Source: Trichobilharzia regenti (taxonomy: Eukaryota; Platyhelminthes; Trematoda; Strigeidida; Schistosomatidae). Taken from it: a stretch of 64,000 bases of DNA. The translations under genes were made by a program, and so were the position numbers. Positions 11,592 through 21,690 of this stretch are shown one piece after another; within the stretch, counting starts at the first letter, position 1, and every line of letters begins with the position of its first letter. The stretch is taken from contig OX235264.1 in assembly GCA_944472135.2 (NCBI GenBank), forward strand, positions 92,762,319 through 92,826,318. Direction: 5' to 3'. Below the pieces are notes generated by a model, which saw only the letters and a list, made by a program, of their open reading frames with translations, had not been told where the DNA came from and did not search any database.

Positions 11592-13175
11592 ATGGTTAAT
11601 CAAAGTAAAAAGCAACGAACCCAATCCCCTGTAAAACTGGTGTCTAATTTAACGTCCTTGATTGCTACATCAAGCAACACACCCCCTACAAACGGCTATA
11701 GTGAGTCACATAACTCACGTGTATGCCGTAAGCGTCGAGCTGAAACTGAGGATAAAACTGTACTGACAGCCAGTATTAGCACTACTCCTAAAAATTCGGT
11801 ACCCTCTGCTCATACAGAACTCCTCCCTTCACCTTATGTGCTTATGGAGAAACTCCAGCCATCAAGCTCTTTTTCAGTACTATCTTCAGAAATAGAACTT
11901 CTAAAGTTGTCTATAGGAGAACTTAAGGCTGAGTTAAGGGAAATAAAAAACAATAAGTCAGTAAATGCTGGAAACATCGAAACCAATACCGAGATATCCA
12001 AATTATCAGATCAGATCAGCGATATCAGATCGCAGGTCTGTGAACTGACACCTCTAACTATCCTCATGAAAACGGTAAACCTTAACAAGCTTGACACAGA
12101 ATCGGTAACTAAGGTAGATAACCTCATTAACTTTGTTACCACAGAAGTAACAAAACGACTCGACGCAAAACTGAGTGCTATTGTCTACAACGTTCCGGAC
12201 AATGAGGCACTAAAAAAGGTACAGCGCATCTTACTTAGTGAAGCGAAAATGCCTAACTCCAAGACTAAGTGCTACAGGCTGAAGAAGAGTCAACATGAAA
12301 AGTGTTGTCCTATTCGTTTTCAGTTCGAAACACCGGCAGAGACCAGAAAATTCATTCACTCCCAACACACCCTATCGCAAGCCAGAAACTACAAACATAT
12401 AAAGGTCGGGGTGGAAAAAACAGTTATAGAAAGGCGCGCACACAACTATCTCACTAAGACTAATTGTGAAATAGGTAATAGGACATTGCAGCAAGCCATT
12501 ATCCCCAACCCTGTGAAAGATACAGTAGACCCCACCGCATCACCCCTCTCAAAACACACAGAAATATCCCATCAGAGTGCAACACCAGCCGAAAGGCCAC
12601 TAGACTGTAACCAAATAAATAATAAAACCATACCACCCATCACCGCAGAATCTAAAATGCCACTAAATAACCCCAGAAAAAAAGTTAAAACCCCCCGAAA
12701 CTCGACTTTGTCCTCTCCTAGCTATAATTCCATTGGTAAAGATAAGGAAAATATGCCCCTAAATCATACCAACAAAAACAGTGGCAGCTTAAATAAGCCC
12801 ACACTCCCCACGGTTAATAGTATTAGCACTCACAACGTGCTAAATCGCACCGTGGCACACACTAATATCCAATGTCACAACGATGTCACCCTCAATAGTA
12901 CAAGTGGTAATAGTCAGAACTCGGCTACCAACAACTCAGGGTCTTCAGAGTATGGCACACAAACAAATTTTGACCGGATATATGGTACAAGTCTGCTGGG
13001 AACTAACCCACAATGCAGTACACACGAAACCCACACAAGGACACAACTAGCATCAAACAATAGGTGGAATAATAAGCCATGGTCATCACAAGGATCCAAT
13101 CATTTTTTATCCCCCGCGTCCCTGTCAGCGTTGAAAAAACAGCTGGTAGGGATGTTAACACTCCTAAACCACTAG
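11592..13175 (+). CDS. CR1-B ORF1 protein (527 aa)
   Basis: Uninterrupted ORF starting MVNQSKKQRT, with the same basic N-terminus as the CR1-A and CR1-E ORF1 proteins. Residues about 100-150 are rich in heptad-spaced Leu/Ile (SEIELLKLSIGELKAELREI), consistent with a coiled coil for self-association. The RRM-like block starts AIVYNVPD near residue 197 and ends near residue 285 with VEKTVIERRAHNY. The C-terminal 240 residues are Asn/Ser/Thr-rich and low in complexity. No CCHC zinc knuckle is seen. By analogy with CR1/L1-type ORF1 proteins it should bind element RNA and act as a chaperone, which is inference. It overlaps ORF2 by 97 nt. The ATG is chosen by alignment with the other two families. 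Confidence 0.85.
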   Translation: MVNQSKKQRTQSPVKLVSNLTSLIATSSNTPPTNGYSESHNSRVCRKRRAETEDKTVLTASISTTPKNSVPSAHTELLPSPYVLMEKLQPSSSFSVLSSEIELLKLSIGELKAELREIKNNKSVNAGNIETNTEISKLSDQISDIRSQVCELTPLTILMKTVNLNKLDTESVTKVDNLINFVTTEVTKRLDAKLSAIVYNVPDNEALKKVQRILLSEAKMPNSKTKCYRLKKSQHEKCCPIRFQFETPAETRKFIHSQHTLSQARNYKHIKVGVEKTVIERRAHNYLTKTNCEIGNRTLQQAIIPNPVKDTVDPTASPLSKHTEISHQSATPAERPLDCNQINNKTIPPITAESKMPLNNPRKKVKTPRNSTLSSPSYNSIGKDKENMPLNHTNKNSGSLNKPTLPTVNSISTHNVLNRTVAHTNIQCHNDVTLNSTSGNSQNSATNNSGSSEYGTQTNFDRIYGTSLLGTNPQCSTHETHTRTQLASNNRWNNKPWSSQGSNHFLSPASLSALKKQLVGMLTLLNH

Positions 13176-16100
13176 TGCTGGCTCCCTCCTTGCATGAAAA
13201 CAGGAACGGTCTAGTGCACCCGTATCCATTGGACACACTTGACACTTGCACAAGTATAGGCCAAATAAAGAACCCTACCCACTTCTGTAACCTAACTAAA
13301 AATAAAAGTTCCTTAGTCTATAGCAAATCCAGTACTCCAACTCCTAATTCTTCACCGAAAACAGCACACACCAACTCGATAGACATAGGTGAGCATGATG
13401 CTGAAACTCCTCTTAACATAGGATCGTCATGTCCAGCAGAACTACTGGGTGCTGAACCATATTCGGGGCTGACTAACGAACTTAAATACTTCAAATGCTA
13501 CTTCAACTCTCATCTTTACGTAATCCTCATAAATGCTAGATCTGTTCTAAATAAATTGCCGATGCTCAGAGCACTCACAGTAATATACAAACCCCCTGTA
13601 ATTGTCATCACTGAATCTTGGTGTCATTCGGACATCCTGGATGAAGAAATAAGCTTAGATAACTACACACACTTTCGGTGTGACAGGGAAGGTGGTAAGG
13701 GAGGGGGTTGTCTCATGTACTTTCTGAATGCACTTACTGTATCACAGCTAGAAAGTAGTACACTTAACATGCCTGAGACTCTATGGGTTAATGTACACTT
13801 AAATAACGTAACAGCATTAATTGGATGCACCTACAGAGCACCTGGCACCTTTAGTAATTACGAGACCCAACTTATTAATACTCTGGAGCAATTAACCGAC
13901 TTACAATACGATCATAAGATCCTATGTGGGGACTTTAACTTACCTGAAATCAACTGGGATATACCCACAGGTCCAACTAAATTTGATAAGTTCTTAGACA
14001 CACTGGATATACTTGGCTGGAAACAAACTGTCACTACTCCCACAAGAGGTAACAACGTACTAGACTTAATCTTCTGCCACAATATAAGCCCCCTTTCAAC
14101 GCTAGTAGGTTCTGAGTTCCCAGGGAGCGACCACAAAACAGTAATGTGTGCACTGCCAATTCCGCTGAGTAGCAATGCATCTCATACCTCCACTTCACAA
14201 CAAGTAATATATAGGAACTATAGTAAGGCAAACTGGGCCTTAGTTGAATCGATGCTAAGATCCTCCAAATGGGATGAATACTTCACTACTGATGACCTAT
14301 CGAGAGCCCTAACCATCTTCTACCATAACTCAAACATATGCTTAGATGCTGTCATTCCACTCCAAACACTAAAGGTTTCCCCACACAGAAAGTCATTCAT
14401 AAAACCAAAGGATCGTAAGAAACTGAAGAAACTCTCAACAAGTTACTTCAAACACCACGACTTTGGCACTCTAGGTCTAATACTTAAAACCCTTAGCTCC
14501 ATCACACAAGCTCAAGATTTCCGTATGAGAAAGGAAGAACGCATCGCAGTAGCCAGTCCTGCTAGAGTGTATGCACTCACAGAAATCTTAAGGAAGCGAA
14601 TGAATCGCAAAAATCACAGCATTTCTCTCCTCATAGACAAAGGTAGGCTATGCACTAACTCTGCAGACATATGTGAACTATTCAACAAAACGTTTGCAGG
14701 TAACTACCTTAAGCCCTCAGTCCAGCTACTCGATATACACCCTATTACTAAAATGGCACCAACTCCACTGACACCAAACCAAATTAGCACTGTTCAATTC
14801 ACTTACGCTGACATTAACCAAACTATAAGAACCCTCAAAAGTTCAAAAGGTTTCGGTACCGACGGTATATCATCTTACTTCTATAAATATGGTGGCCCTG
14901 ACATTCCTCTACTACTGCTTAAAATATTCACAATGTCCCTAGAAACCCAAACTTACCCTGACATATGGAAGACTACATTCATTATGCCTAAACACAAATC
15001 TGGCTCGAAAACTGAAGTCAGTAACTACCGGCCAATCAATATCACACCTATAGCATCTAGAATCATGGAGAGACTAGTCAAAGATAACCTAATCAAACAT
15101 ATGCTTAGCTGCAACATCATAAGTCCGAACCAACATGGATTCCTGAAATCCAGATCATGTTTAACATGTCACCTAGACTTCTTCAATTTTGTAACCAGCA
15201 GTCGTGACAGACGGCAACTAGTACTTGTCATCTACTTTGACATTTCTAAGGCATTTGACCGTGTTGACCATTTACTGCTAACAAATAAACTGAACTCCTT
15301 AGGAATACGTGACCCATTATTAGGATGGCTTAAATCATTCCTTAACAATAGGTCCCAAATAGTTAAACTCGGGTCTGCAACCTCCAAACCTAGCCCTATC
15401 ACTTCTGGTGTAGTACAAGGTAGTGTCATTGGACCCCTCCTATTTACACTATACATCAATGACATATGCGCTTGCTTCACGCACGGGAAACCATTCATCT
15501 TTGCAGATGACCTAAAAGTAGCTTATACATTCCAACGTGATGACTTAGGGAACTTCGAGAATGTAGTACAGAAGGAATTAGATAAAATGGCTGCTTGGTC
15601 GTCCCTATGGAATCTCCAATTTAATCTGAACAAATGTGGCTGGATCTGCTTCGGTGCACCCTCAATTGACCTGAAATTAACGCTCCAATCTGCTAACCTA
15701 ACAAGACTCCGAAGTGTCGTTGACCTAGGCCTGAGGTACTCTAGTGACTTGACATTCTCAGAGCAAGTAGCATCACAGACTAGAAAATCGAGGATGCTCT
15801 TAGGATGCATACTCAGGAACTTTCACGACAATGAAGCCAAGCTAATTCTGTACAAAACATGTGTCAGACCACTACTAGAATACTGTCCATTTATTATAAG
15901 CAGCACTCGCACACGCGACAAGCTAAGGATGGAAAGTATCCAACGATATTTTACCTCAAAACTGCTTGGCTACGATTGTAAGAAAGACTACATCTCACGG
16001 TGCATGATCCTAAAACTCGACCCACTTTGGACAAGGCGACTTATTATAAACCTAATATTCTTCTTTAAGGTCCTTCACAAAATATCATTCTCAGGTAACA

Positions 16101-16369
16101 GGGACATACAATTCGCACAGGAAGGTTCTTACGATCTGCGTAACCAAACTTCCACAGTGACAACTCATTCTTTTAAGTCAACACTCCGTGAAAACTTCTT
16201 CACAGTCATGTATTCTAAAATATGGAATAGCCTACCCCTAGATATCAGAACTTGCTCTTCGGTTACAAGCTTCAAACGCTCTCTATACAGACTGTTTCAC
16301 TCTACTGATTATATTAATAAACTATTTACTCCTAGAACGAATCAAGCACTAATCTACTACAGCACCTAA
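13079..16369 (+). CDS. CR1-B ORF2: AP endonuclease-reverse transcriptase (1096 aa)
   Basis: Intact polyprotein. Endonuclease: NARS near residue 151, ITESW near 178, GGKGGGCLMY near 208, CGDFNLPEINW near 281 and GSDHK near 347 supply the expected Asn, Glu, Asp and His residues that nick target DNA. Reverse transcriptase: GFGTDGISS near 593, NYRPINITP near 650, NQHGFLKSRS near 683, motif A YFDISKAFDR near 719, SGVVQGSVIGPLLF near 779 and motif C FADDLK near 807, so the Asp triad is complete. A CR1-type C-terminal region follows (RPLLEYCPF, KIWNSLPLDI). There is no RNase H domain. The ATG sits in a CCATGG context within ORF1, in the -1 frame relative to ORF1. It acts by target-primed reverse transcription. 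Confidence 0.93.
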   Translation: MVITRIQSFFIPRVPVSVEKTAGRDVNTPKPLVLAPSLHENRNGLVHPYPLDTLDTCTSIGQIKNPTHFCNLTKNKSSLVYSKSSTPTPNSSPKTAHTNSIDIGEHDAETPLNIGSSCPAELLGAEPYSGLTNELKYFKCYFNSHLYVILINARSVLNKLPMLRALTVIYKPPVIVITESWCHSDILDEEISLDNYTHFRCDREGGKGGGCLMYFLNALTVSQLESSTLNMPETLWVNVHLNNVTALIGCTYRAPGTFSNYETQLINTLEQLTDLQYDHKILCGDFNLPEINWDIPTGPTKFDKFLDTLDILGWKQTVTTPTRGNNVLDLIFCHNISPLSTLVGSEFPGSDHKTVMCALPIPLSSNASHTSTSQQVIYRNYSKANWALVESMLRSSKWDEYFTTDDLSRALTIFYHNSNICLDAVIPLQTLKVSPHRKSFIKPKDRKKLKKLSTSYFKHHDFGTLGLILKTLSSITQAQDFRMRKEERIAVASPARVYALTEILRKRMNRKNHSISLLIDKGRLCTNSADICELFNKTFAGNYLKPSVQLLDIHPITKMAPTPLTPNQISTVQFTYADINQTIRTLKSSKGFGTDGISSYFYKYGGPDIPLLLLKIFTMSLETQTYPDIWKTTFIMPKHKSGSKTEVSNYRPINITPIASRIMERLVKDNLIKHMLSCNIISPNQHGFLKSRSCLTCHLDFFNFVTSSRDRRQLVLVIYFDISKAFDRVDHLLLTNKLNSLGIRDPLLGWLKSFLNNRSQIVKLGSATSKPSPITSGVVQGSVIGPLLFTLYINDICACFTHGKPFIFADDLKVAYTFQRDDLGNFENVVQKELDKMAAWSSLWNLQFNLNKCGWICFGAPSIDLKLTLQSANLTRLRSVVDLGLRYSSDLTFSEQVASQTRKSRMLLGCILRNFHDNEAKLILYKTCVRPLLEYCPFIISSTRTRDKLRMESIQRYFTSKLLGYDCKKDYISRCMILKLDPLWTRRLIINLIFFFKVLHKISFSGNRDIQFAQEGSYDLRNQTSTVTTHSFKSTLRENFFTVMYSKIWNSLPLDIRTCSSVTSFKRSLYRLFHSTDYINKLFTPRTNQALIYYST

Positions 16370-17520
16370 AAGACGCACTTCAACACCCTTAGCAATCTTT
16401 AAACTATAAATAAACTAGCAGCATGGATGCATAAAGACATAGTACGGAACATACAGGATTAGTTTACCCTTAGAAATAGGACCTATCCCTCATTGTAACC
16501 TTCAAACGCTTGCTATGTAAACTGTTTTGTCCAAATGACTATCCCTACCAGAACCCATCACTTATTTCTAAAACGCATCAGTCATTAGAACAATAAAAAC
16601 GCTCAGACTCATTAATACACATTATGACATTAAATAAACTCTAAGACTTCGCATAAATACGTGAAAACATACAATATAGAAAAAAGTTTACTTAAGTATA
16701 ATATACAACATTTATAAATTCACAATATATATATATATGTCCTTTTCATGTTCACATACTTTCTCTTTCTGGTATTTTGCTGCTCCTATTCATCTTCTGG
16801 TCGAGGTCGAACAACCCTGCATCTAAACTGAAATGAGGATTAATTCCAAACCGTCTATCTCATAACCACTCAAATTCCATGAACGATCCAATTCTACCAT
16901 TTGAAGACGCTGGCGAACATGCTGTAAATGAGTATTCATGATCTGAAATGAAGAAGCAACTGGTTTTCAAACAGTTTTCAACATTTTACTCAACTTACGA
17001 ATACAGTCCGCCATGCAGACACAAATGGAGCAAATGGAGAATTCTGGAATCGACCTCGGCACCATTTGATGCAGTAAAACAACCCAACATGACCTTATCT
17101 AGTTTTCGTATCCACGATCAAATTTCTTTCCTGTTATAAAACTACGATAAGACTACTGAAAAAATGGAATAAATATATCACTGATCTCAACATAATACAT
17201 CAATAATCTTTAAGCCAAGGGTGCTGTTCACAACAAAGTTATATAAGAGAATTGACTTCAAGCTTTATTTTTCCCAGATATCTGTATTACATTCATCTGA
17301 TGTCTGGGTTTTTTGTTAATGCGAAGACAATATTTCTATATCTCTTTATGTGCTACACAAACAAACTTTATAGCAGACTGTTCCGACTGACTTTGATGTC
17401 AGAAAGAACAACCAAACTGTAAATACATTATACATCAAATTTTGTGTAATTTATATAATAACTTATCCATGCCTGTACAATTGGTATGTTCCTGCATAAA
17501 CAGGAAGAAATATATATTAT
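16370..17520 (+). other. CR1-B 3' UTR with structured RNA and ORF2-tail remnant
   Basis: 16459-16526 is a decayed second copy of the ORF2 C-terminal coding tail (compare 16228-16296), so this UTR resembles the CR1-D end. A perfect 10-bp stem (CCCAGATATC 17273-17282 with GATGTCTGGG 17299-17308, one U-G pair) precedes GTTAATGCGAAGACAATA. The 3' end has ATGCCTGTACAATTGG and a 6-bp hairpin (TTCCTG 17489-17494, CAGGAA 17501-17506). There is no other gene. Confidence 0.75.
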
Positions 17521-18737
17521 TATAGCAGTATACGCATAGAGGACAAATTGAAAGTCGAGGGAGTGCAGAGGTACTTCACCTCAAAATTACTCGGAACCGA
17601 AAATGGTGCGAACTACTCCACTAGATGTGATACCCTAGGATTAGAAACACTATGACTAAGACGCCTGAGACTAAACTTAACACTCTACTGTAAGCTTCTA
17701 AACCACTTAGTTTTTACCTCTACTAATGGTACTCGACTTTCAGATGACAATGGCTACAAACTAAGATACACTAAGGGTACAGTAGCTATCGAACAATGTA
17801 AAACAGCTACCAGGCAAAAGTTTTACTTGATTAGGTATGCACAGATATGGAATAAACTACCAATGGAAATGCGTCAAGCAGGTACATTGGCCTCCTTCCA
17901 AAAATGCTTAACGACAAACTACAAAAGTTTGCAAACGATAGTAGTCCTAGTTCCTATCTGAGAGCCTCCGAAATGATAGGTTCATTTAATGTATAAGCTT
18001 AAATACTACAATTGTTATTTTTTGCCCATATTTATAATTTTAGATAAAACATTAACGATTAAGATACTTACCCTCAAATAAACAAAAAAATTTCGTTTGT
18101 AAAACTTCTACCCAACACAATAAGTGGAATAAAATGGACATAAACCGACAACATGAAAAAGATATAACTCACCACAACATCACATGGACAGATGTACGCT
18201 CGTCCGGCATCATATATGCCTCACCGACTACAACCCAACATTCCTGAGATAATGTGATGAACTTATATCCGTAATGTTGCTGAGCAGTCAATATCCACAA
18301 CTCCTGTCGAAACAACTAAAATTCAAAAACCTTCCTCACGAGAAGTAAATACCCACAAACAGTAGAAATCCATTAATTAATGCGTCTAAAGCTAATGTAT
18401 TTTACTCCCAACAATGACATTGCAGATCAAATGAGATAAACAAATCACTGATTTCAAAATAACACATCAATGAACTATAATTCAAGGATTCTGCATACAA
18501 CAAAGTAATGTACGAAAATTGACTTCAAGCTTTATTTTTTTCCCAGGCACTTATAACCCATCCACCAAAGACCTGGTTTTTGTTAATGCGAAGACGATAC
18601 TTCTGTATTTCCTGATGTGTTGCACTCAATGACAATCTAGCGGATTTTTCCAACTATGCACAGAAATGATTGTACATAAGTGAAAAGGATGTTTTATACT
18701 ATTTTTTGATTCACAGCTTGATTCCACACTGTATTTT

Positions 18738-18883
18738 TGGTACAAGTATGGAATTTTCAGCATGGATTTCGGTAGCCCAAATTTCAGAGGCCGACCATAG
18801 ATATCAGGTGTACGTCGCCGCAAGCTCGAACCTCGGACCATGTGCATGGTTGACGAGAGTCCTAACCACTGTGCCACCGACGC
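18738..18883 (-). mobile_element. tRNA-derived SINE, duplicated copy
   Basis: Counterpart of the SINE at 9100-9245, carried along in the segmental duplication. One G/A difference distinguishes it. Confidence 0.75.
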
Positions 18884-20397
18884 ACATTTATCAAGTGTAT
18901 GTATAATCTCCAGCGTACATGTTAAACATATTTTGCTATCGATTGTAAAATGTGACTGAATAATATGATCCTATTTCTGTAACAGTTTGATGATGCCTGT
19001 AAAGTGGTGTCCCTCATGTACTGTAACATGAGAATAAATTTATTTATTTATGATGTTAAAGTCAGCAGATGGGTCGTATACGCCGGGGAGGCTAGTGCTG
19101 AGAATGACATGACCACGGAGATAAGTATTAGCTGTTGAATCAGTGATTGAGAACGAATGTTTCTATTTAGGCTGTGGTCTCACACGCCGGTGAGCAAGGG
19201 TGTAGACGACTGGGGCTTGCATACATCAGCGTTTCTAGAACTGAGGCAGAATGAGCGACAAGTGGTCGTAGTGGTTTTCGTTACTGAATAAATAAGAGGA
19301 TGTGCGAAGAGTATCATGAGGTGCTGCTACGGTTACGTTGTTTTCTGCAAGATTCATTCTAGCAAGTGGCGATTGTGCTGCAAGATGTCAAGAAGATGTC
19401 TTTAACTGGATGGCGTAGGTCGTTGTCGATGAGTGAGATCGTGCTGTGGGTATGCTTGTATTGTGTTGGGCTTTTTTGTCTCGCTTTTCCATTTTAGCCT
19501 AGTGCTGGTGGGCCCAGGTCCCGCATTGGCCGTTCAGTTCGAGTTTATCATCGCTCTGGGGAAAACGGATGGACCCCTTTTTGCCTGGGGGTGTCAATGG
19601 AGGTGAACACTGAACGTTTGTTTTTGGAACTGGTAGCCATTGTTGGGCAACTCGAAGGCGCGAATGGTTCGATCATGTACAAGTTCGACGAGGACGACCA
19701 AAAACGAATAAAAGTACTTCATAATTTTGTATAAAATATTTGTTCATAGACTTTTACCGTTCTCCGCTTTAGTTGCCAAACAATATAACTGCCTTCTTAC
19801 AATACTGGTGTTTTGGAGTTAAAGTCGAAGAGAGTACGTAGTATTTGTCGGTGCGGAGCGTCTTCGTAAAAATGGGAACTTGGTGATAAGTTCCTTGATG
19901 ATACCCTTAGCACTCTAAAAAGTGTAAATATGCTAGTCGCACAAATGCCTAAAAAGACTCAGTAAAAGCATATATGTATGTTTACCAAATTAAAATCTAC
20001 AACAAATATAAACTCTAGGTATCGACTCACTCTGAATGAGACGACTCAACATTAATCTACCATTCTTCTATAAAGCCGTGCATAAAATATCATTCTCAGA
20101 CAGCAAGGAGATACAATTCTCACCGGAAGGCTCCTACAACCTGCGTAACCAAACGTGCATAGTATCTAGGAAAAGCTGTAAAACAGCACTCCATGCAAAC
20201 TTCTTCACAGCTATGCACTCTAAGATCTGGAACAGTTCACCCTAGAAATAGGGAGCTGTCACTCTATTACAACCCCGAAACGCTTGCTATATATACTGTT
20301 TCATCCCAAAGTCTATCGAGACCAGACCGCACCACTTATTTCTAATTTGCATCAGTCATCAGAAACCTAAAACGGTTAGACTCATTAATATATGTAT

Positions 20398-20755
20398 TGT
20401 CAGCCACGTCTGGTAAACCGTTAATGCCCAGCTCTTGCTGCACTCGGGCTCACGCTGTTCCTTGAAGTTTTTCAGAAACGCTTAGTAATAACGGACGCAA
20501 AACCAAAACACCAATTGGCGACTCAAGGATTCTTTATTGTAACACCAACATATAAAACATGTTTCCACTAAGGTCTGTGAACAAATATTACAATAATAAA
20601 TCACAATATTACTTCTGACGGTTTACTGCTGACTTCTTTCTGAACAGCGACCGATGAGACGATGACTGTCGTATTGATGCCTCCGCGAAGATTGGGGAAG
20701 TTGGTTTTGAGCAAACAACCATGAATTGATCGTTCAAACATCAACTACACTGACA
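20398..20755 (-). repeat. 3' LTR of the BEL/Pao element
   Basis: 358 bp, TGTCAG to CTGACA. It is identical by eye to the other LTR in the interior, with about four changes in the outer 16 bp of one end and about two near the other end. Confidence 0.87.
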
Positions 20756-20772
20756 GTCCCCTTCAAAAATGC
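20756..20772 (-). other. Polypurine tract of the BEL/Pao element
   Basis: On the minus strand GAAGGGGAC lies directly against the 3' LTR start TGTCAG. This is the expected position of the plus-strand primer and supports minus-strand orientation. Confidence 0.65.
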
Positions 20773-21221
20773 TATCCATCCCTTTTTTTCTTCACGACCA
20801 ATACACGTTGACTTGGATGCCATTGCGATACCTGGGTCACACGGACAGAGCTGAAATGGAAAACAAACAGAAAAGCCAACACATCACAGGCATACTCACA
20901 GCACAATCTCACACATCAATGACGACCTGCGCCTTCCAGTTAAAGGCATCCTATTGCAACACTATCGCCACTTGCTAGAATGGCTCTTGCAGAATGCAAC
21001 GTGACCATAGCACCACCTCATGATACTCCACGCACGTCCTCGTATCTACTCACTACCAATTACCACTGCAATCGCTTGTCACTCATTCTGCCTCAGTTCT
21101 AGTGATGGTGACGTATGAGAGCCTCAGTCGTTTACACTCTTTCTACCCGGCGTGTGGGACCACAGCTAACAATTATCTCCACACATATATAGGAACAGTA
21201 CACAACCTCGCAGATCATGTT

Positions 21222-21690
21222 TTCATGTAATTCCCTTGAAGAATTGCAGGACGTACACCACTACGCCTGCAACCCTTCAAAGGTTGACGATTGTAAGTTG
21301 TGAAATGTCCGGACACAAATAAGATTAACCAACAATTACAATAATTTGAACTCACACAATTATTTAACACAAACATATGTACAATCAACACATCGAATGT
21401 TGTGGATTCTGCCATGACGAACTACCCTTGAAGAACTGTAGGACTTACAGGAGTACGCCTACAACCCTTCTCAGGTTGATGATCCAAGTGGAAGTCGTCC
21501 GGACACAAACAGAATTACCAACAGCTAGATGACAGATGATATCAATTCAGTATATACATTATGAACTTATGTACAAAATCACACACCCAGCACATTGGAC
21601 TGCTCATTGATGCGCTACCCTTTGGAGAATTGTAGGACTTACAGCAGTTTGCCTACAACCCTTCTCAGGTTGACGCTCTAGGTTGGAAAA
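21222..21690. repeat. Three-unit degenerate tandem repeat (about 187 bp) in the BEL/Pao element
   Basis: Units starting near 21235, 21424 and 21609 share CTTGAAGAAYTG, AGGACKTAC, CGCCTRCAACCCTTC and AGGTTGA, and the first two share GTCCGGACACAAA. The third overlaps the 3' end of the gag ORF. Function unknown. Confidence 0.75.

Larger units (their letters stand above)
11451..17520 (+). mobile_element. CR1-B non-LTR retrotransposon, structurally complete
   Basis: About 6.1 kb: short 5' UTR, intact ORF1 and ORF2, a 1.15-kb 3' UTR and the 3'-terminal hairpin with an ATTATT-like tail. It interrupts duplication copy 2. The left border is ambiguous because ATTACTGTTC occurs three times in a row at 11421-11450 but once in the uninterrupted copy. 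The right border is at TATAGCAG (17521). The uninterrupted copy has ATTCATG at the join (7876-7882), which is largely missing here, so a few target bases were lost instead of duplicated. Intact ORFs make it a candidate for recent activity. Confidence 0.9.
10649..20277 (+). repeat. Segmental tandem duplication, copy 2, split by CR1-B
   Basis: 10649-11433 corresponds to 7094-7878, and 17521-20277 corresponds to 7883-10644. The interruption is the CR1-B element. Copy 1 lacks it, so CR1-B came in after the duplication. The 17521-20277 part carries the same CR1-A 3' UTR (hairpin arms CCAGG 18543-18547, CCTGG 18572-18576), the SINE and the LTR-like relic. Confidence 0.9.

Noticed and set aside
21222..21690. 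CRISPR array
   Set aside because: Three long, diverged 187-bp units, eukaryotic context and no cas genes. It is a tandem repeat in an LTR element.
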